The notes under the pieces: generated by a model
The model's database searches: none
What the model saw: only the letters and a program-made list of their open reading frames with translations
What the model was told of the DNA's origin: nothing
In this document: positions 9,420 through 17,337 of the stretch, piece after piece
How positions within the stretch are numbered: the first letter of the stretch is position 1
Layout: every line of letters begins with the position of its first letter
Program-made: the position numbers and the translations under genes
From: Desulfovibrio sp. TomC
GTDB taxonomy: Bacteria; Desulfobacterota; Desulfovibrionia; Desulfovibrionales; Desulfovibrionaceae
NCBI RefSeq assembly: GCF_000801335.2
Contig: NZ_JSEH01000002.1
Location: 278,289-342,288 of the forward strand
DNA length: 64,000 nucleotides
Reading direction: 5' to 3'

Positions 9420-10400
9420 CTATTCCAGGCGAATTTCCTCTTCCTTGACGATCTGGAAGGCCTTGTTGGACTTGACCATGCCGGGAATGCCCTTGAACTT
9501 GCGCACGCCCTGGATTTCGGCTTCGAGCAGGTCGTCCACGTCGTTGTTGAGCATGAGGATGTCGCCAGGTTTGAGCGACAGGAGCTGGCGGCCGGTGATT
9601 TGCGACCGGCCAAAGCGCACGAGCAGTTCCACCGGCGTCTCCATGAGCCGCTCTTTGAACCGGGCGATCCAGGCGTGGTCCACTTCCAGGCGCTCGGTCT
9701 GGAAGGAGGCGTAGAGCTTGGAGCGGATGGGTTCGATGGTGGCGTAGGGCAGGCAGACGATGAGTGACCCGATGGCGTTTTCCAGTTCCACTTCAAAGGT
9801 GACGACGACCACCACGTCGCTTGGCGGCACAATGGCGGCAAACTGGGGGTTGACCTCGCTGCGCACCAGTTCGATGTGCACCTCGTGTACCGGTTGCCAG
9901 GATTCCTCCATGTTTTCCAGGGCGATGCGAACCACGCGATTGATGATGGCCTGCTCGATGGGGGTGAAATCGCGGCCTTCTATCTTGGGCTGGGATCCGG
10001 CTCCGCCGAAAAAGCTCTCCACCATGGCAAAAACCAGCCGCGAATCAACAACCAGGATGGCGTTGCCGCGAAGCGGGTCGAGCTTGAAAATATTGATCGA
10101 GGTGGGCACGGGCAGGGAACGCATGAAGTCCCCGAATTTGGACATGTCTATGGAGATCGGGTTGACGTCGGCGCGCTTGCGCATGGCATTGGCCATGGCG
10201 TTGGAGGCCAGCCGGGCAAAACGGTCATTGATGATTTCCAAAACCGGCATCCGGCCCCGGATGATGCGGTCCTGGTTGGACAGGTCGAAGACCACGACCC
10301 CGGAGTCGTCCTCCAGAATGTCGTTTTCCGCCTCGATTTCGCCGCCCGAGAGCCCTCGCAGCAACGCATCAACTTCGTCCTGATCCAGTATTTTGCTCAT
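9420..10400 (-). CDS. fliM: Flagellar motor switch protein FliM
   Basis: The protein has 326 residues, the normal size. The N-terminus MSKILDQDEVDALLRGLSGG is the CheY-P-binding peptide (I-L-x-Q-D-E-x-D-A-L-L). The middle domain carries ISIDMSKFGDFMRSLPVPTSINIF and GGAGSQPKIEGRDFTPIEQ, typical of the CheC-like FliM core (GGxG). The C-terminal SpoA-like domain includes LKPGDILML. FliM sits in the cytoplasmic C-ring with FliG and FliN and switches rotor direction when it binds phospho-CheY. It is flanked by non-flagellar genes, so it is an isolated fliM outside the main flagellar operons. Confidence 0.95.
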   Translation of the reverse strand: MSKILDQDEVDALLRGLSGGEIEAENDILEDDSGVVVFDLSNQDRIIRGRMPVLEIINDRFARLASNAMANAMRKRADVNPISIDMSKFGDFMRSLPVPTSINIFKLDPLRGNAILVVDSRLVFAMVESFFGGAGSQPKIEGRDFTPIEQAIINRVVRIALENMEESWQPVHEVHIELVRSEVNPQFAAIVPPSDVVVVVTFEVELENAIGSLIVCLPYATIEPIRSKLYASFQTERLEVDHAWIARFKERLMETPVELLVRFGRSQITGRQLLSLKPGDILMLNNDVDDLLEAEIQGVRKFKGIPGMVKSNKAFQIVKEEEIRLE

Positions 10401-10467
10401 GCCCGTACCTTTCGGCCGTTGATTTTTCCACTATAGGGCTATCAGCCCGAAATGAAAAGGGGAGCCG

Positions 10468-10501
10468 TAAAAACGAAAACCGGCCGCCTGGGGCGGCCGG
10501 T
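10468..10501 (-). terminator. Rho-independent terminator after the outer-membrane protein gene
   Basis: The minus strand has a perfect 10-bp stem (ACCGGCCGCC / GGCGGCCGGT, 3-base loop) followed by TTTCGTTTTT. It lies about 60 bases after the barrel-protein stop. Confidence 0.85.
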
Positions 10502-10559
10502 CGCATCCGTTGTCCGGGAGCGGCCCCGGACGAGGGCACGGCGGAAAAGCCGCCCCGGT

Positions 10560-11141
10560 CTAGAAGTTGACGTTTATGCCAAGCGTGCCGCCGAAGGCGT
10601 TGACGCCCTGTTCGCTGAACTGGCCGATGTGCAGGTACTTGACCGAACCTTTGAGGCTCAACTGCTGGCTCAGGGCATAGGTTGCGCCGAGTTCGCCGTT
10701 TTCGGTCACGCTGTTCTCAAAGCCGTTGTAGGGCACCTTGGCGTCGGCCCACAAGCCGCCAACACCCGCGCCGGCGAACATCGTGGCCTGGCTGGTGGCC
10801 ACGAAATGCCAGCGGACGTTTAAGCCCGCGCCAATGCCGTTGGCCGGATCAGACTTGGTGCCAACGCCGTAGGCGGTTTCGAAGTGCTTGGTCTGGTCCA
10901 CATAGACGCCCATGCCTTCGGCTTCCACGGCAAAGTTGTCGAGGACGTAGTAGTTGATCGCGCCGCCGTAGCTCATGATGGAATTGACGCGCGGGTTGGT
11001 GGTTCCGTAAGCGCTGAACCGGGGTTCGAAGTTGAAACTTCCGGCGGTGAAGTTCTGGGCCATGACCCATCCGGCCGTCGCGGCCAGGACCAGGCAGGCG
11101 GCGGAAAGGACAAACAGCATTTTTTTGAGTAACGCATCCAT
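10560..11141 (-). CDS. Small outer-membrane beta-barrel protein
   Basis: The protein has 193 residues. A signal peptide occupies about residues 1-29 (LLKKMLFVLSAACLVLAATAGWVMAQ), with cleavage near AQ-N. The remainder alternates hydrophobic and polar residues with many Gly/aromatic positions (FNFEPRFSAYG, INYYVLDNFAVEAEGMGV, GTLGINVNF) and ends in phenylalanine, the outer-membrane insertion signal. It is the size of an eight-stranded barrel (OmpX/OmpW/PagL-like); I cannot say which. It is a single-gene unit with its own strong terminator and a possible sigma-54-like element upstream. Confidence 0.75.
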   Translation of the reverse strand: MDALLKKMLFVLSAACLVLAATAGWVMAQNFTAGSFNFEPRFSAYGTTNPRVNSIMSYGGAINYYVLDNFAVEAEGMGVYVDQTKHFETAYGVGTKSDPANGIGAGLNVRWHFVATSQATMFAGAGVGGLWADAKVPYNGFENSVTENGELGATYALSQQLSLKGSVKYLHIGQFSEQGVNAFGGTLGINVNF

Positions 11142-11184
11142 AGCCTTCTCCCTGTGTACCTTTTGGGGACTTTCTCGGAGGTTT

Positions 11185-11200
11185 ACAATTGTTGTGCCAA
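11185..11200 (-). promoter_or_regulatory. Possible sigma-54-like promoter of the barrel protein gene
   Basis: The minus strand reads TTGGCACAACAATTGT: a perfect TTGGCAC upstream half and correct 10-base spacing, but the -12 element is GT instead of GC. It would place the start about 33 bases before the gene. The missing invariant C is a real objection. Confidence 0.35.
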
Positions 11201-11237
11201 TAGTATTCGTCGAATTAATTCAATGATATCTGTAGGA

Positions 11238-11279
11238 AAGAAAAAAGACCCGGGCCGGGGAAGCCGAGCCGGGTCTTTG
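11238..11279 (-). terminator. Rho-independent terminator after hypB
   Basis: The minus strand has stem AAAGACCCGG / CCGGGTCTTT followed by a T-run (TTTTTTCTTT), about 50 bases after the hypB stop. The arms also make it usable on the other strand, but no plus-strand gene enters it. Confidence 0.75.
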
Positions 11280-11331
11280 GAATGTTTCGTTTTATAAAAA
11301 AATTATACGACTCGTGGGGTTGCGCAGTGAT

Positions 11332-11988
11332 TCAGGACCGTTTGCCCTGAACTTTTTCCCGCAGCCAGTCGTACCAAGCCCCGAGTCCCTCGCCGGTGCG
11401 GGCCGAGAGCGGAAAGAGGCTGATGTCGGCGTTGAGCGTGCGGGCGTGGCGGCCAGCTTTGTCCAAATCGAAGTCGACGTAGGGAAGCAGGTCGATTTTA
11501 TTGAGCAGCATGGCGGCGGAAATATGGAACATGAGCGGATATTTTTCGGGTTTGTCGTCACCCTCGGCGACGCTTAAAAGCGTTACCTTGAAGTCTTCGC
11601 CGACATCGAACTCGGCCGGGCACACGAGGTTGCCGACGTTTTCGATAAAGAGAATGTCCAGCCCGGTCAGGTCAATGCTTTTGAGGGCTTCCTGGACTTG
11701 GGAGGCGGTCAGATGGCAGCCGCCCTCGGTGTTGATCTGTACGGCCTGGGCGCCGGTTGCGGCCACTCGGCGGGCATCATTGTCGGTTTGCAGGTCACCC
11801 TCAATCACGGCCATGCGCAGTTCGCCGCGAAGGTCGGTCAACGTGCGTTCGAGCACGGTGGTCTTGCCCGCGCCCGGGGAGCTCATGAGATTTAAAACGA
11901 GAATGCCCTTTTGCCCGAAAAACGTCTTGAGTTCAGCGGCAACATTGCTGTTGGCCTCCAGGATGTTGCGCACCACGGGGATTTGCAT
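11332..11988 (-). CDS. hypB: Hydrogenase nickel-insertion GTPase HypB
   Basis: The protein has 218 residues. The P-loop is MSSPGAGKTT (about 35-44). The metal site of the GTPase domain is GGCHL (Cys91, His92) plus NLVCP (Cys123), as in characterised HypB proteins. LLNKIDLLPYV is the NKxD guanine-specificity motif. It lacks both the N-terminal CxxCGC high-affinity nickel motif and the His-rich stretch of some HypBs, so it is the short form that relies on HypA or SlyD for nickel. It delivers Ni(II) to the large subunit of [NiFe] hydrogenase. It starts 12 bases after hypA in the same operon. Confidence 0.95.
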   Translation of the reverse strand: MQIPVVRNILEANSNVAAELKTFFGQKGILVLNLMSSPGAGKTTVLERTLTDLRGELRMAVIEGDLQTDNDARRVAATGAQAVQINTEGGCHLTASQVQEALKSIDLTGLDILFIENVGNLVCPAEFDVGEDFKVTLLSVAEGDDKPEKYPLMFHISAAMLLNKIDLLPYVDFDLDKAGRHARTLNADISLFPLSARTGEGLGAWYDWLREKVQGKRS

Positions 11989-12000
11989 GGCCAGTCTCCG

Positions 12001-12354
12001 CTATTCGAGTTCGAGGTATTCGATATAGAGTTCGCGGCCGGACAGGACCGTATGGCCCAGTTCCTCACCGCAACCCGGGCAGGGGGCAAAGGCGGCCGAG
12101 GCCTGCTCGGGAGAAAACTCCCGCTGGCAGGTCCGACAGCGCAGCAGGACAGGGGTTTCTTCAATGACCAGTTGCGCCCCGGCCAGCCTCGTGTCGGTGG
12201 TCAGGACTTCAAAGGCCATGGACAGGGCTTCCGGCACCACGGCAGAGAGCCGGCCGTGTCGGATCTTGACCGTCACAAGGGTTTTTTTGTCGTGCTTGGC
12301 CATCTCGTCTTCGATGAGGGCGAGCAGACTTTGGGCAATGGAGAGTTCGTGCAT
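12001..12354 (-). CDS. hypA: Hydrogenase nickel metallochaperone HypA
   Basis: The protein has 117 residues. It starts MHELSIA, where His2 and the N-terminus bind nickel. The zinc domain is C-x2-C (73, 76) and C-x2-C (92, 95). It works with HypB to insert nickel into [NiFe] hydrogenases. No hydrogenase structural genes or hypCDEF are in the window. It is followed by hypB after 12 bases and preceded by a DUF554 gene 60 bases upstream on the same strand. Confidence 0.95.
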   Translation of the reverse strand: MHELSIAQSLLALIEDEMAKHDKKTLVTVKIRHGRLSAVVPEALSMAFEVLTTDTRLAGAQLVIEETPVLLRCRTCQREFSPEQASAAFAPCPGCGEELGHTVLSGRELYIEYLELE

Positions 12355-12414
12355 GGCCGGTCACCTTTACGGCAAAACCCCGGCCACGTAAAGAAATCCC
12401 GGCCGGCCTACCGC

Positions 12415-13101
12415 CTAGTCAACGAAAAAAGGCGCCAGAGCGGCGGCCAGGAGCATAGCCGGCAGGAGATTGGATACCTTGATCTTGAGCAGCCCCAGCA
12501 TGTTGATGCCAATGGCGATGATGAGCAGACCGCCCACGGCCGACAGTTGGGCCAGACGGGGCGGGGTGAAGGCCGCCTGGGTGGCCCCGGCAAACAGCGT
12601 CAGCCCGGTTTCGTACAGGGCGACCGGCAGAAAGGACAGGGCCACGCCGGCGCCGTAGGTGGTGGCCAGGATCATGGCCACACAGCCGTCGAGGATGGAC
12701 TTGGTGAAAAGCAGGGTGTGGTCGTTTCGAAGGGCCTCGTCAAAGGAGCCGAGGATGGCCATGGTGCCGGAGCAAAAGATCACCGAGGCCGTGACCAGCC
12801 CATCGGTAAAAAGCGCGTTGTCCGAACGCAGCATGCCCTTTATGGCGTCGCCGGCTCGGGCGAACTGGCGTTCGAAGTCGAGGGCCTCGCCGACGACAGC
12901 CCCGACGAGCATGGAAACGACAACGAGGATGGGCGAGGTCATGGACATGGCCATCTTGATGCCGATGGCCAGGATGGACAGGCCCAGGGCCTGGAACATG
13001 ATGGTGCGCACGCGGTCTGGAAACCGTCCGTGCAGGGTGAGGCCAAGGAGGCTGCCGGCAATGATGGCTGCGCCGTTGACGAGTGGTCCAAGCGGAAACA
13101 T
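12415..13101 (-). CDS. DUF554 family integral membrane protein
   Basis: The protein has 228 residues and six or seven hydrophobic helices. It begins PLGPLVNGAAIIAGSLLGLTLHG and contains GDAIKGMLRSDNALFTDGLVTASVIFCSGTMAILG-type sequence, the hallmarks of the DUF554 (YqgA/YdfK) family. The family is a putative inner-membrane transporter of unknown substrate. The start at 13101 follows AAAAAGGAGC; a longer frame upstream would run through the tRNA gene and is rejected. It lies upstream of hypA-hypB on the same strand. A link to nickel is possible but not shown. Confidence 0.8.
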   Translation of the reverse strand: MFPLGPLVNGAAIIAGSLLGLTLHGRFPDRVRTIMFQALGLSILAIGIKMAMSMTSPILVVVSMLVGAVVGEALDFERQFARAGDAIKGMLRSDNALFTDGLVTASVIFCSGTMAILGSFDEALRNDHTLLFTKSILDGCVAMILATTYGAGVALSFLPVALYETGLTLFAGATQAAFTPPRLAQLSAVGGLLIIAIGINMLGLLKIKVSNLLPAMLLAAALAPFFVD

Positions 13102-13173
13102 GGCAGCTCCTTTTTGCTCATGGGCAGGTGAGGGGCTATCAGGTTGGGCGATCCAGGACAAGGCATAAGGATA

Positions 13174-13202
13174 TTGACGGGTGGGAGGATGTCGCGTAGT
13201 GT
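13174..13202 (+). promoter_or_regulatory. Sigma-70-type promoter for tRNA-Leu
   Basis: TTGACG (13174-13179), 17 bases, then TAGTGT (13197-13202), ending 11 bases before the tRNA 5' end. The -35 is near-consensus and the spacing ideal; the -10 is weaker. Confidence 0.6.
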
Positions 13203-13213
13203 AACCAATCCGT

Positions 13214-13300
13214 GCCGGGATGGCGGAATTGGTAGACGCAGCGGACTCAAAATCCGCCGGTCGCAAGGCCTTGGGGGTTCGAGTCCCCCTCCCGGTACCA
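13214..13300 (+). tRNA. tRNA-Leu (anticodon CAA)
   Basis: An 87-base cloverleaf with a long variable arm, as expected for class-II leucine tRNA. The acceptor GCCGGGA pairs with TCCCGGT, and CCA is encoded. The D-arm includes TGGCGGAATTGGTAGACGC. The anticodon stem GCGGA/TCCGC encloses loop CTCAAAA, giving CAA, which reads UUG. The T-loop is GGTTCGAGTCC. It is transcribed alone, with its own promoter and terminator. Confidence 0.97.
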
Positions 13301-13311
13301 GAATAAAAACA

Positions 13312-13360
13312 GTGGGTTACTTGTCTGCGAACAGGCAGGAGTAGCCCATTTTGTTTTTTC
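13312..13360 (+). terminator. Terminator after tRNA-Leu
   Basis: TGGGTTAC and TTGTCTG pair with CAGGCAG and GTAGCCCA around CGAA, followed by TTTTGTTTTTTC. It begins 12 bases after the tRNA CCA end. Confidence 0.8.
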
Positions 13361-13428
13361 GACGCCAGCCCAGCCCCGCTATCGCCCCGGTCGACTATCC
13401 GTTCCGACGTCTCCCGAATAGTCCGGTA

Positions 13429-13599
13429 TTACCGCCACTTGGTCTTATCAAACACCCCGCGCTGGACGATCTCCCGGGTTTTATAGCCATCGAAATTGAA
13501 ATCCCCGGGCAGATGCGTCCGGTTGGGCCGCCCCCGCTTCCCCAGACGGACGACTATAAGCAGCGCCAAGCCGGCCATGATCCACCCCAGCGCGGTCAT
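13429..13599 (-). CDS. 56-residue putative membrane-anchored small protein
   Basis: This small gene starts at ATG 13599 and ends at TAA 13429. The ATG overlaps the stop of the upstream 187-residue gene as ATGA, so it is probably translationally coupled. The product starts MTALGWIMAGLALLIVVRLG, a single hydrophobic helix followed by basic residues (KRGRPNR). A soluble C-terminal tail follows, with LPGDFNFDGYKTREIV and ending FDKTKWR. The helix with a positive flank suggests an inner-membrane anchor with the tail in the cytoplasm. I recognise no family. Confidence 0.6.
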   Translation of the reverse strand: MTALGWIMAGLALLIVVRLGKRGRPNRTHLPGDFNFDGYKTREIVQRGVFDKTKWR

Positions 13600-14159
13600 G
13601 GCCGGCCTCCTTGGCGTAAATGGGCATGGCTCCCCCGGGTGATGCCCAGGGCAAGGCCTCGGGCGAAGGCCAAGGCAAGCGTCCGCGCCCCGGCGCCGTC
13701 ACCGGAAACCGACACCCCGGGGTGTCCGCCCTGGCGGGCCGACTGTCGGCCGAAGCTCTCCAAAAGACCTTCGGCGGTGGGCAACATTTCCTGGTCAGGG
13801 TCCAAAAGTTCCAGGTCGATATGCCTGACGCCCCGCTCCAGCGCCCCCACCAGACAATCGCCGAGATTGGCTATGCCTGCTTCGCCAAGCACTCCTTCGA
13901 TGCGGATGGCGCAGCGCTCCGGCCAGCGAACGGCCCAAATCGTGCTGCCTTCGGCCGGAGACAGATAGACGTCCAGGTCCGGATTGGCATCCGGTATGCT
14001 CGCCGCAACGTACCAGCGGTCGGGGCCAAGCGGGCGGACAAACAATCCGGGTGTGCCGGACGGCGTGAAGCGGCATTGCGTCCCGGCCAGGAAGCCGGGA
14101 CGCCCATTGGTTAACCCGGCGGCATCGATTCCGGGGACAACTGTTTCAGGCTGCGACAT
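13596..14159 (-). CDS. Hypothetical protein, 187 residues
   Basis: The start at 14159 is preceded by GGAGGGAGG, a strong ribosome site, and the codon choice is coding-like. The protein is soluble, with no signal peptide or membrane helix. Visible features are a tryptophan/tyrosine-rich middle (RPLGPDRWYVAASIPDANPD, LDVYLSPAEGSTIWAVRWP) and an acidic helix (HIDLELLDPDQEMLP). I recognise no family. It is followed, with a 4-base overlap, by the 56-residue membrane-anchored gene and is divergent from the sensor kinase at 14397. The 14160-14396 gap holds no clear extra gene; it must carry promoters for both directions. Confidence 0.55.
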   Translation of the reverse strand: MSQPETVVPGIDAAGLTNGRPGFLAGTQCRFTPSGTPGLFVRPLGPDRWYVAASIPDANPDLDVYLSPAEGSTIWAVRWPERCAIRIEGVLGEAGIANLGDCLVGALERGVRHIDLELLDPDQEMLPTAEGLLESFGRQSARQGGHPGVSVSGDGAGARTLALAFARGLALGITRGSHAHLRQGGRP

Positions 14160-14396
14160 AAACGACCTCCCTCCGGCTCCAGGCGGGCCGGAATACGGGA
14201 CATCCTACGACGGGGCGGGCGTGGTGCAATCAGGCCGGCTCCTGAGATAATCCGGGATATCCTCCCGGGATTTTGGGATCGTCTCCCGAAATCCCGGGGG
14301 GCGGGCGGCCTGGTGCGGCCAGGGCTGACAAGGGCCTGGGAAAAGGCTATTGGTCCGACATCTTCAGGTGCCCTTACCGCCAAATTCGACACCAGC

Positions 14397-15524
14397 ATGA
14401 ACGCTCCTGCACCCCCCGATCCCCTTGCCGTCGTACGCGAAGCCGAACACGCCAAAACCGTGGCGGCGCTTTGTGAACGCATCAAGGAACTCGATTGTCT
14501 CTACGAGATCACGCGCCTGTCTCAGCGCCAGGATACCGCCCTGGACGACATCCTGGCCGGGGCATGCAGCGTGGCCGCCAGGGCCTGGCAGTATCCGGCC
14601 GTGACCTGCGTGCGGGTGACCATTGGCGGGCGCAACCGGGCTACAGCCAACTGGCGTCGACCCGTTGCCCGCCAGGAAAGCCCCATCCGTATTCAGGGCG
14701 AATCTGTCGGGCGTATCGAGGTGGGGTATCTGGACAAGTGCGCCGAGGCCGACGAGGGACCGTTTCTGCGCGAGGAACGCCATCTTCTCGACGCAGTGGC
14801 CGACCATCTTGGGCGCATCATCGAGGCCCGCAAAGCCGAGGAACAGGTGCTCCGCCTCTCCCGGGAACTTATCAGAGCCCAGGAAACCGAGCGCCAGCGC
14901 ATCGCTCGGGAACTCCATGACGATGTGGCCCAGAATCTGTCCCTGGTCCGCCTATCCCTGGATCGGCTGGCTGTTGTGCCGGAGGCGGGCGTGAATCCGG
15001 GCTCGGACTGCCGGGACGCGATTCAGGAGAGTTCCGCTCGCCTGGGGGCGGCCATTGCCTCCCTGCGCAATCTGGCCAGCGACCTGCTCCCCCCGGCCCT
15101 TGACCGTCTGGGGCTGGCTGAGGCCGCCTCGAACCTCTGCCGCGAAACCGCTGTCCGCACCGGCTTGGTCGTGGAATTTTCCGCCGACGGGCTGGAGGTG
15201 GCACGGGTCGATTTTGAAACCGGGCTGAACCTGTATCGTGTGCTTCAGGAGGCCCTGGCTAATGCCTGCCGCCACAGCCGCTGTTCCCGGATTGTCGTTC
15301 GTCTGATTGCGTCCCATCCCCTGCTGCTGCTGCGTGTTGACGATGACGGCATGGGCTTTGAACCCGAGGTTCGACTGGCCGAGGCGCTGGGACAAAAGCG
15401 CATGGGCCTTTGGAGCATGGGGGAGCGGGTGCGCCTGCTCGGCGGCAGGTTGCGCATCCGGTCGCGGCCGGGGCAGGGGGTGCGGATCAAGGCCGAGATA
15501 CCGCTTGGCCTGGGGGGAGCATGA
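14397..15524 (+). CDS. Cytoplasmic sensor histidine kinase, NarL/NarX class (HisKA_3)
   Basis: The protein has 375 residues from this ATG. An N-terminal coiled coil (CERIKELDCLYEITRLS) leads into a GAF-like sensory region (about 45-160). The dimerisation/phosphoacceptor helix is ERQRIARELHDDVAQNLS, with the His of the HisKA_3 type. The ATPase domain has the N-box EALANACRHS and G-box DDDGMGFEP, ending RMGLWSMGERVRLLGG. There is no membrane segment, so it senses a cytoplasmic signal. The start is uncertain: no good ribosome site precedes 14397, and a GTG at 14313 is an alternative. Its stop overlaps the next gene's start, so it pairs with the adjacent response regulator. Confidence 0.85.
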   Translation: MNAPAPPDPLAVVREAEHAKTVAALCERIKELDCLYEITRLSQRQDTALDDILAGACSVAARAWQYPAVTCVRVTIGGRNRATANWRRPVARQESPIRIQGESVGRIEVGYLDKCAEADEGPFLREERHLLDAVADHLGRIIEARKAEEQVLRLSRELIRAQETERQRIARELHDDVAQNLSLVRLSLDRLAVVPEAGVNPGSDCRDAIQESSARLGAAIASLRNLASDLLPPALDRLGLAEAASNLCRETAVRTGLVVEFSADGLEVARVDFETGLNLYRVLQEALANACRHSRCSRIVVRLIASHPLLLLRVDDDGMGFEPEVRLAEALGQKRMGLWSMGERVRLLGGRLRIRSRPGQGVRIKAEIPLGLGGA

Positions 15525-16201
15525 GCGACAGCGTCAGGATTCTCATTGTCGACGATCATGGGCTGATGCGCCAGGGACTGACGGCGCTTTTGGTCGGCCA
15601 TGCCCGGTATGCCGTGGTTGGGGAGGCGTCTGACGTGGCTTCGGCTGTAACGGCCGTCCGGGAATTGGCGCCGGATGTGCTGCTCCTTGATATCGGGCTG
15701 GGGCAGGGCAGCGGCGTCGAGGTTTTGAGTCGACTGGAAGGGGTGCATCCGCGTCCGAGAGTGCTTGTCGTCACCATGCACGTCCGCCTTGATCTCGTGG
15801 CCGAATGCTTCCGGACCGGGGCCATGGGGTATGTTGTCAAAGATTCGGCAGCATCAAGTCTGTTGGCCGGCATCGACGCGGTGATGCGCGGCGAACGCTA
15901 CCTTGACGCGACTATTACGCCGCAGGTGCTCATGCGCCTGGACGAATACGCAGCCCGTCGGCCCCAGCCCCGTGACCCGGCCTATGAGGGGCTTACCCGG
16001 CGCGAACAGCAGATACTGCGCCTGTTGGCCGAGGGCAGAACTCCATCGGCCATCGCTGCAGAGCTGTTTGTATCCAAAAAAACCGTGGAAAATCATCGGG
16101 GCAATATTTTCGGCAAACTCGGCCTGACCAATCTGGCCGAACTGGTGCATTATGCTGTGCGCCTGGGCATTGTGGATCTGGATGACAATCCTGCCCAGTG
16201 A
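15521..16201 (+). CDS. LuxR/NarL-type response regulator
   Basis: The protein has 226 residues. The receiver domain (about 1-120) has the acidic pair in VDDH, phosphoacceptor Asp in LLLDIGLG, Thr in VVTMH and Lys in YVVKDS. The C-terminal LuxR helix-turn-helix is LTRREQQILRLLAEGRTPSAIA...VSKKTVENH. It is a DNA-binding partner of the kinase encoded immediately upstream, with which it shares an ATGA overlap. The target genes are unknown; the next gene (ADP-ribosylglycohydrolase-like) on the same strand is one candidate. Confidence 0.92.
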   Translation: MSDSVRILIVDDHGLMRQGLTALLVGHARYAVVGEASDVASAVTAVRELAPDVLLLDIGLGQGSGVEVLSRLEGVHPRPRVLVVTMHVRLDLVAECFRTGAMGYVVKDSAASSLLAGIDAVMRGERYLDATITPQVLMRLDEYAARRPQPRDPAYEGLTRREQQILRLLAEGRTPSAIAAELFVSKKTVENHRGNIFGKLGLTNLAELVHYAVRLGIVDLDDNPAQ

Positions 16202-16294
16202 AGACGGCCGGGGCGCACCGAGGTTCGGCCTCCGTTCGAGGCTTGGTTATTTCCTAGTTCTCCGGTAGATTGGCGCGCGAACTCTGGAGGCGAT

Positions 16295-17206
16295 ATGTCT
16301 GATTCGGCAAAAGCCATGGTTCTGGGCTCATTTATCGGCGACGCATTGGCGCTTGGGCCACATTGGGAATATGACACGACAGCCTTGGCCCAGCGATTTG
16401 GGTCGGTGACCGGGTATATCGACCCGCCCGAAGACAGCTTGCATGCCGGGAAAAAAGCCGGCGAGCTGACCCATTACGGGGATCAGACTTTGGTGTTGCT
16501 CGACTCCCTGGCCGCCCGGGGCTGCTTTGACCTGGATGATTTCGCCGCCCGCTGGCAGCAGCTTTTTGCGACCTACGACGGCTACGTCGATGGCGCTACC
16601 CGCATGACGCTCAACATATTCAACTTCGGCGAAGGACCAGCCAATTCCGGCTCCAATTCCAGTGATCTGGCCGGGGCGGCCCGGGTTGCGCCATTGGTTT
16701 TCGCGTTGCACGGCGACTTGATCGCCCTGGTGGAAGCGTCCCGAGGGCAGACCAAAATGACCCACAATCATGCCCGGGTCATTGAAGCCGCTGAATTTTT
16801 TGCCCGCACCGCCTGGGCTGTCCTTGGCGGCAAAACTCCGGTAGCTGCTCTGGAACTGGCGGCCGAGGCCGGATACGCCAGCGCCCCCATCAGCCAGTGG
16901 CTGCGCCTGGGACTGGCCTCGGCCGGTCAGGAGACGGTGGAAGCCATTGCCGGCTTTGGCCAGACCTGCCACATCGACGAGGCCATGCCCGGTGTGATTC
17001 ATCTCATTGCCAGATACCCCCGTGATCTGGCTTCCTGCCTGACCCAAAACGTCATGGCCGGCGGCGACAGCGCAGCCCGGGGGCTGTTGGCCGGCATGGT
17101 TGTCGGCGCGGCTGTCGGCATGGCCGGACTGCCCAAAGCCTGGGTCGGGGGACTGGCCGCCGGGAAAACCATTGCCGAAGATTTGCAGATCATTGCGGCA
17201 CATTGA
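16295..17206 (+). CDS. ADP-ribosylglycohydrolase (DraG) family protein with altered metal motifs
   Basis: The protein has 303 residues. SFIGDALALGPHWEYD is the family's N-terminal motif. The usual T-D-D-T is replaced by THYGDQT, and the C-terminal G-G-D-T-D is GGDSAARG, so one of the Mg-binding aspartates is Ala. GAARVAPLVF keeps the middle helix. DraG enzymes remove ADP-ribose from arginine in proteins using two Mg ions; this version may bind one metal or act on another ADP-ribosyl compound. CTGGAGGCGAT precedes the ATG. It is not near nitrogenase genes. It lies 93 bases downstream of the response regulator. Confidence 0.75.
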   Translation: MSDSAKAMVLGSFIGDALALGPHWEYDTTALAQRFGSVTGYIDPPEDSLHAGKKAGELTHYGDQTLVLLDSLAARGCFDLDDFAARWQQLFATYDGYVDGATRMTLNIFNFGEGPANSGSNSSDLAGAARVAPLVFALHGDLIALVEASRGQTKMTHNHARVIEAAEFFARTAWAVLGGKTPVAALELAAEAGYASAPISQWLRLGLASAGQETVEAIAGFGQTCHIDEAMPGVIHLIARYPRDLASCLTQNVMAGGDSAARGLLAGMVVGAAVGMAGLPKAWVGGLAAGKTIAEDLQIIAAH

Positions 17207-17337
17207 CCCCGATACTTGGCGAACAGATTTTACAGCGTTCCAGGGTTGGGGTATAGAGCTTGCTGCATCGTGCCAAACCCGCCCGGCGCAGGTCCGGGCG
17301 CGACCGGTCGCTTTTGCCGGCGGCCAGGGGGGAGGAC

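Noticed and set aside
11911..13131. 406-codon plus-strand frame across hypA, DUF554 and the gap
   Set aside because: It crosses three real genes on the other strand; composition is repetitive and no family pattern appears.
13102..13266. N-terminal extension of the DUF554 gene through the tRNA
   Set aside because: It would translate the tRNA-Leu gene; the AGGAG-supported ATG at 13101 starts at the family's normal N-terminus.
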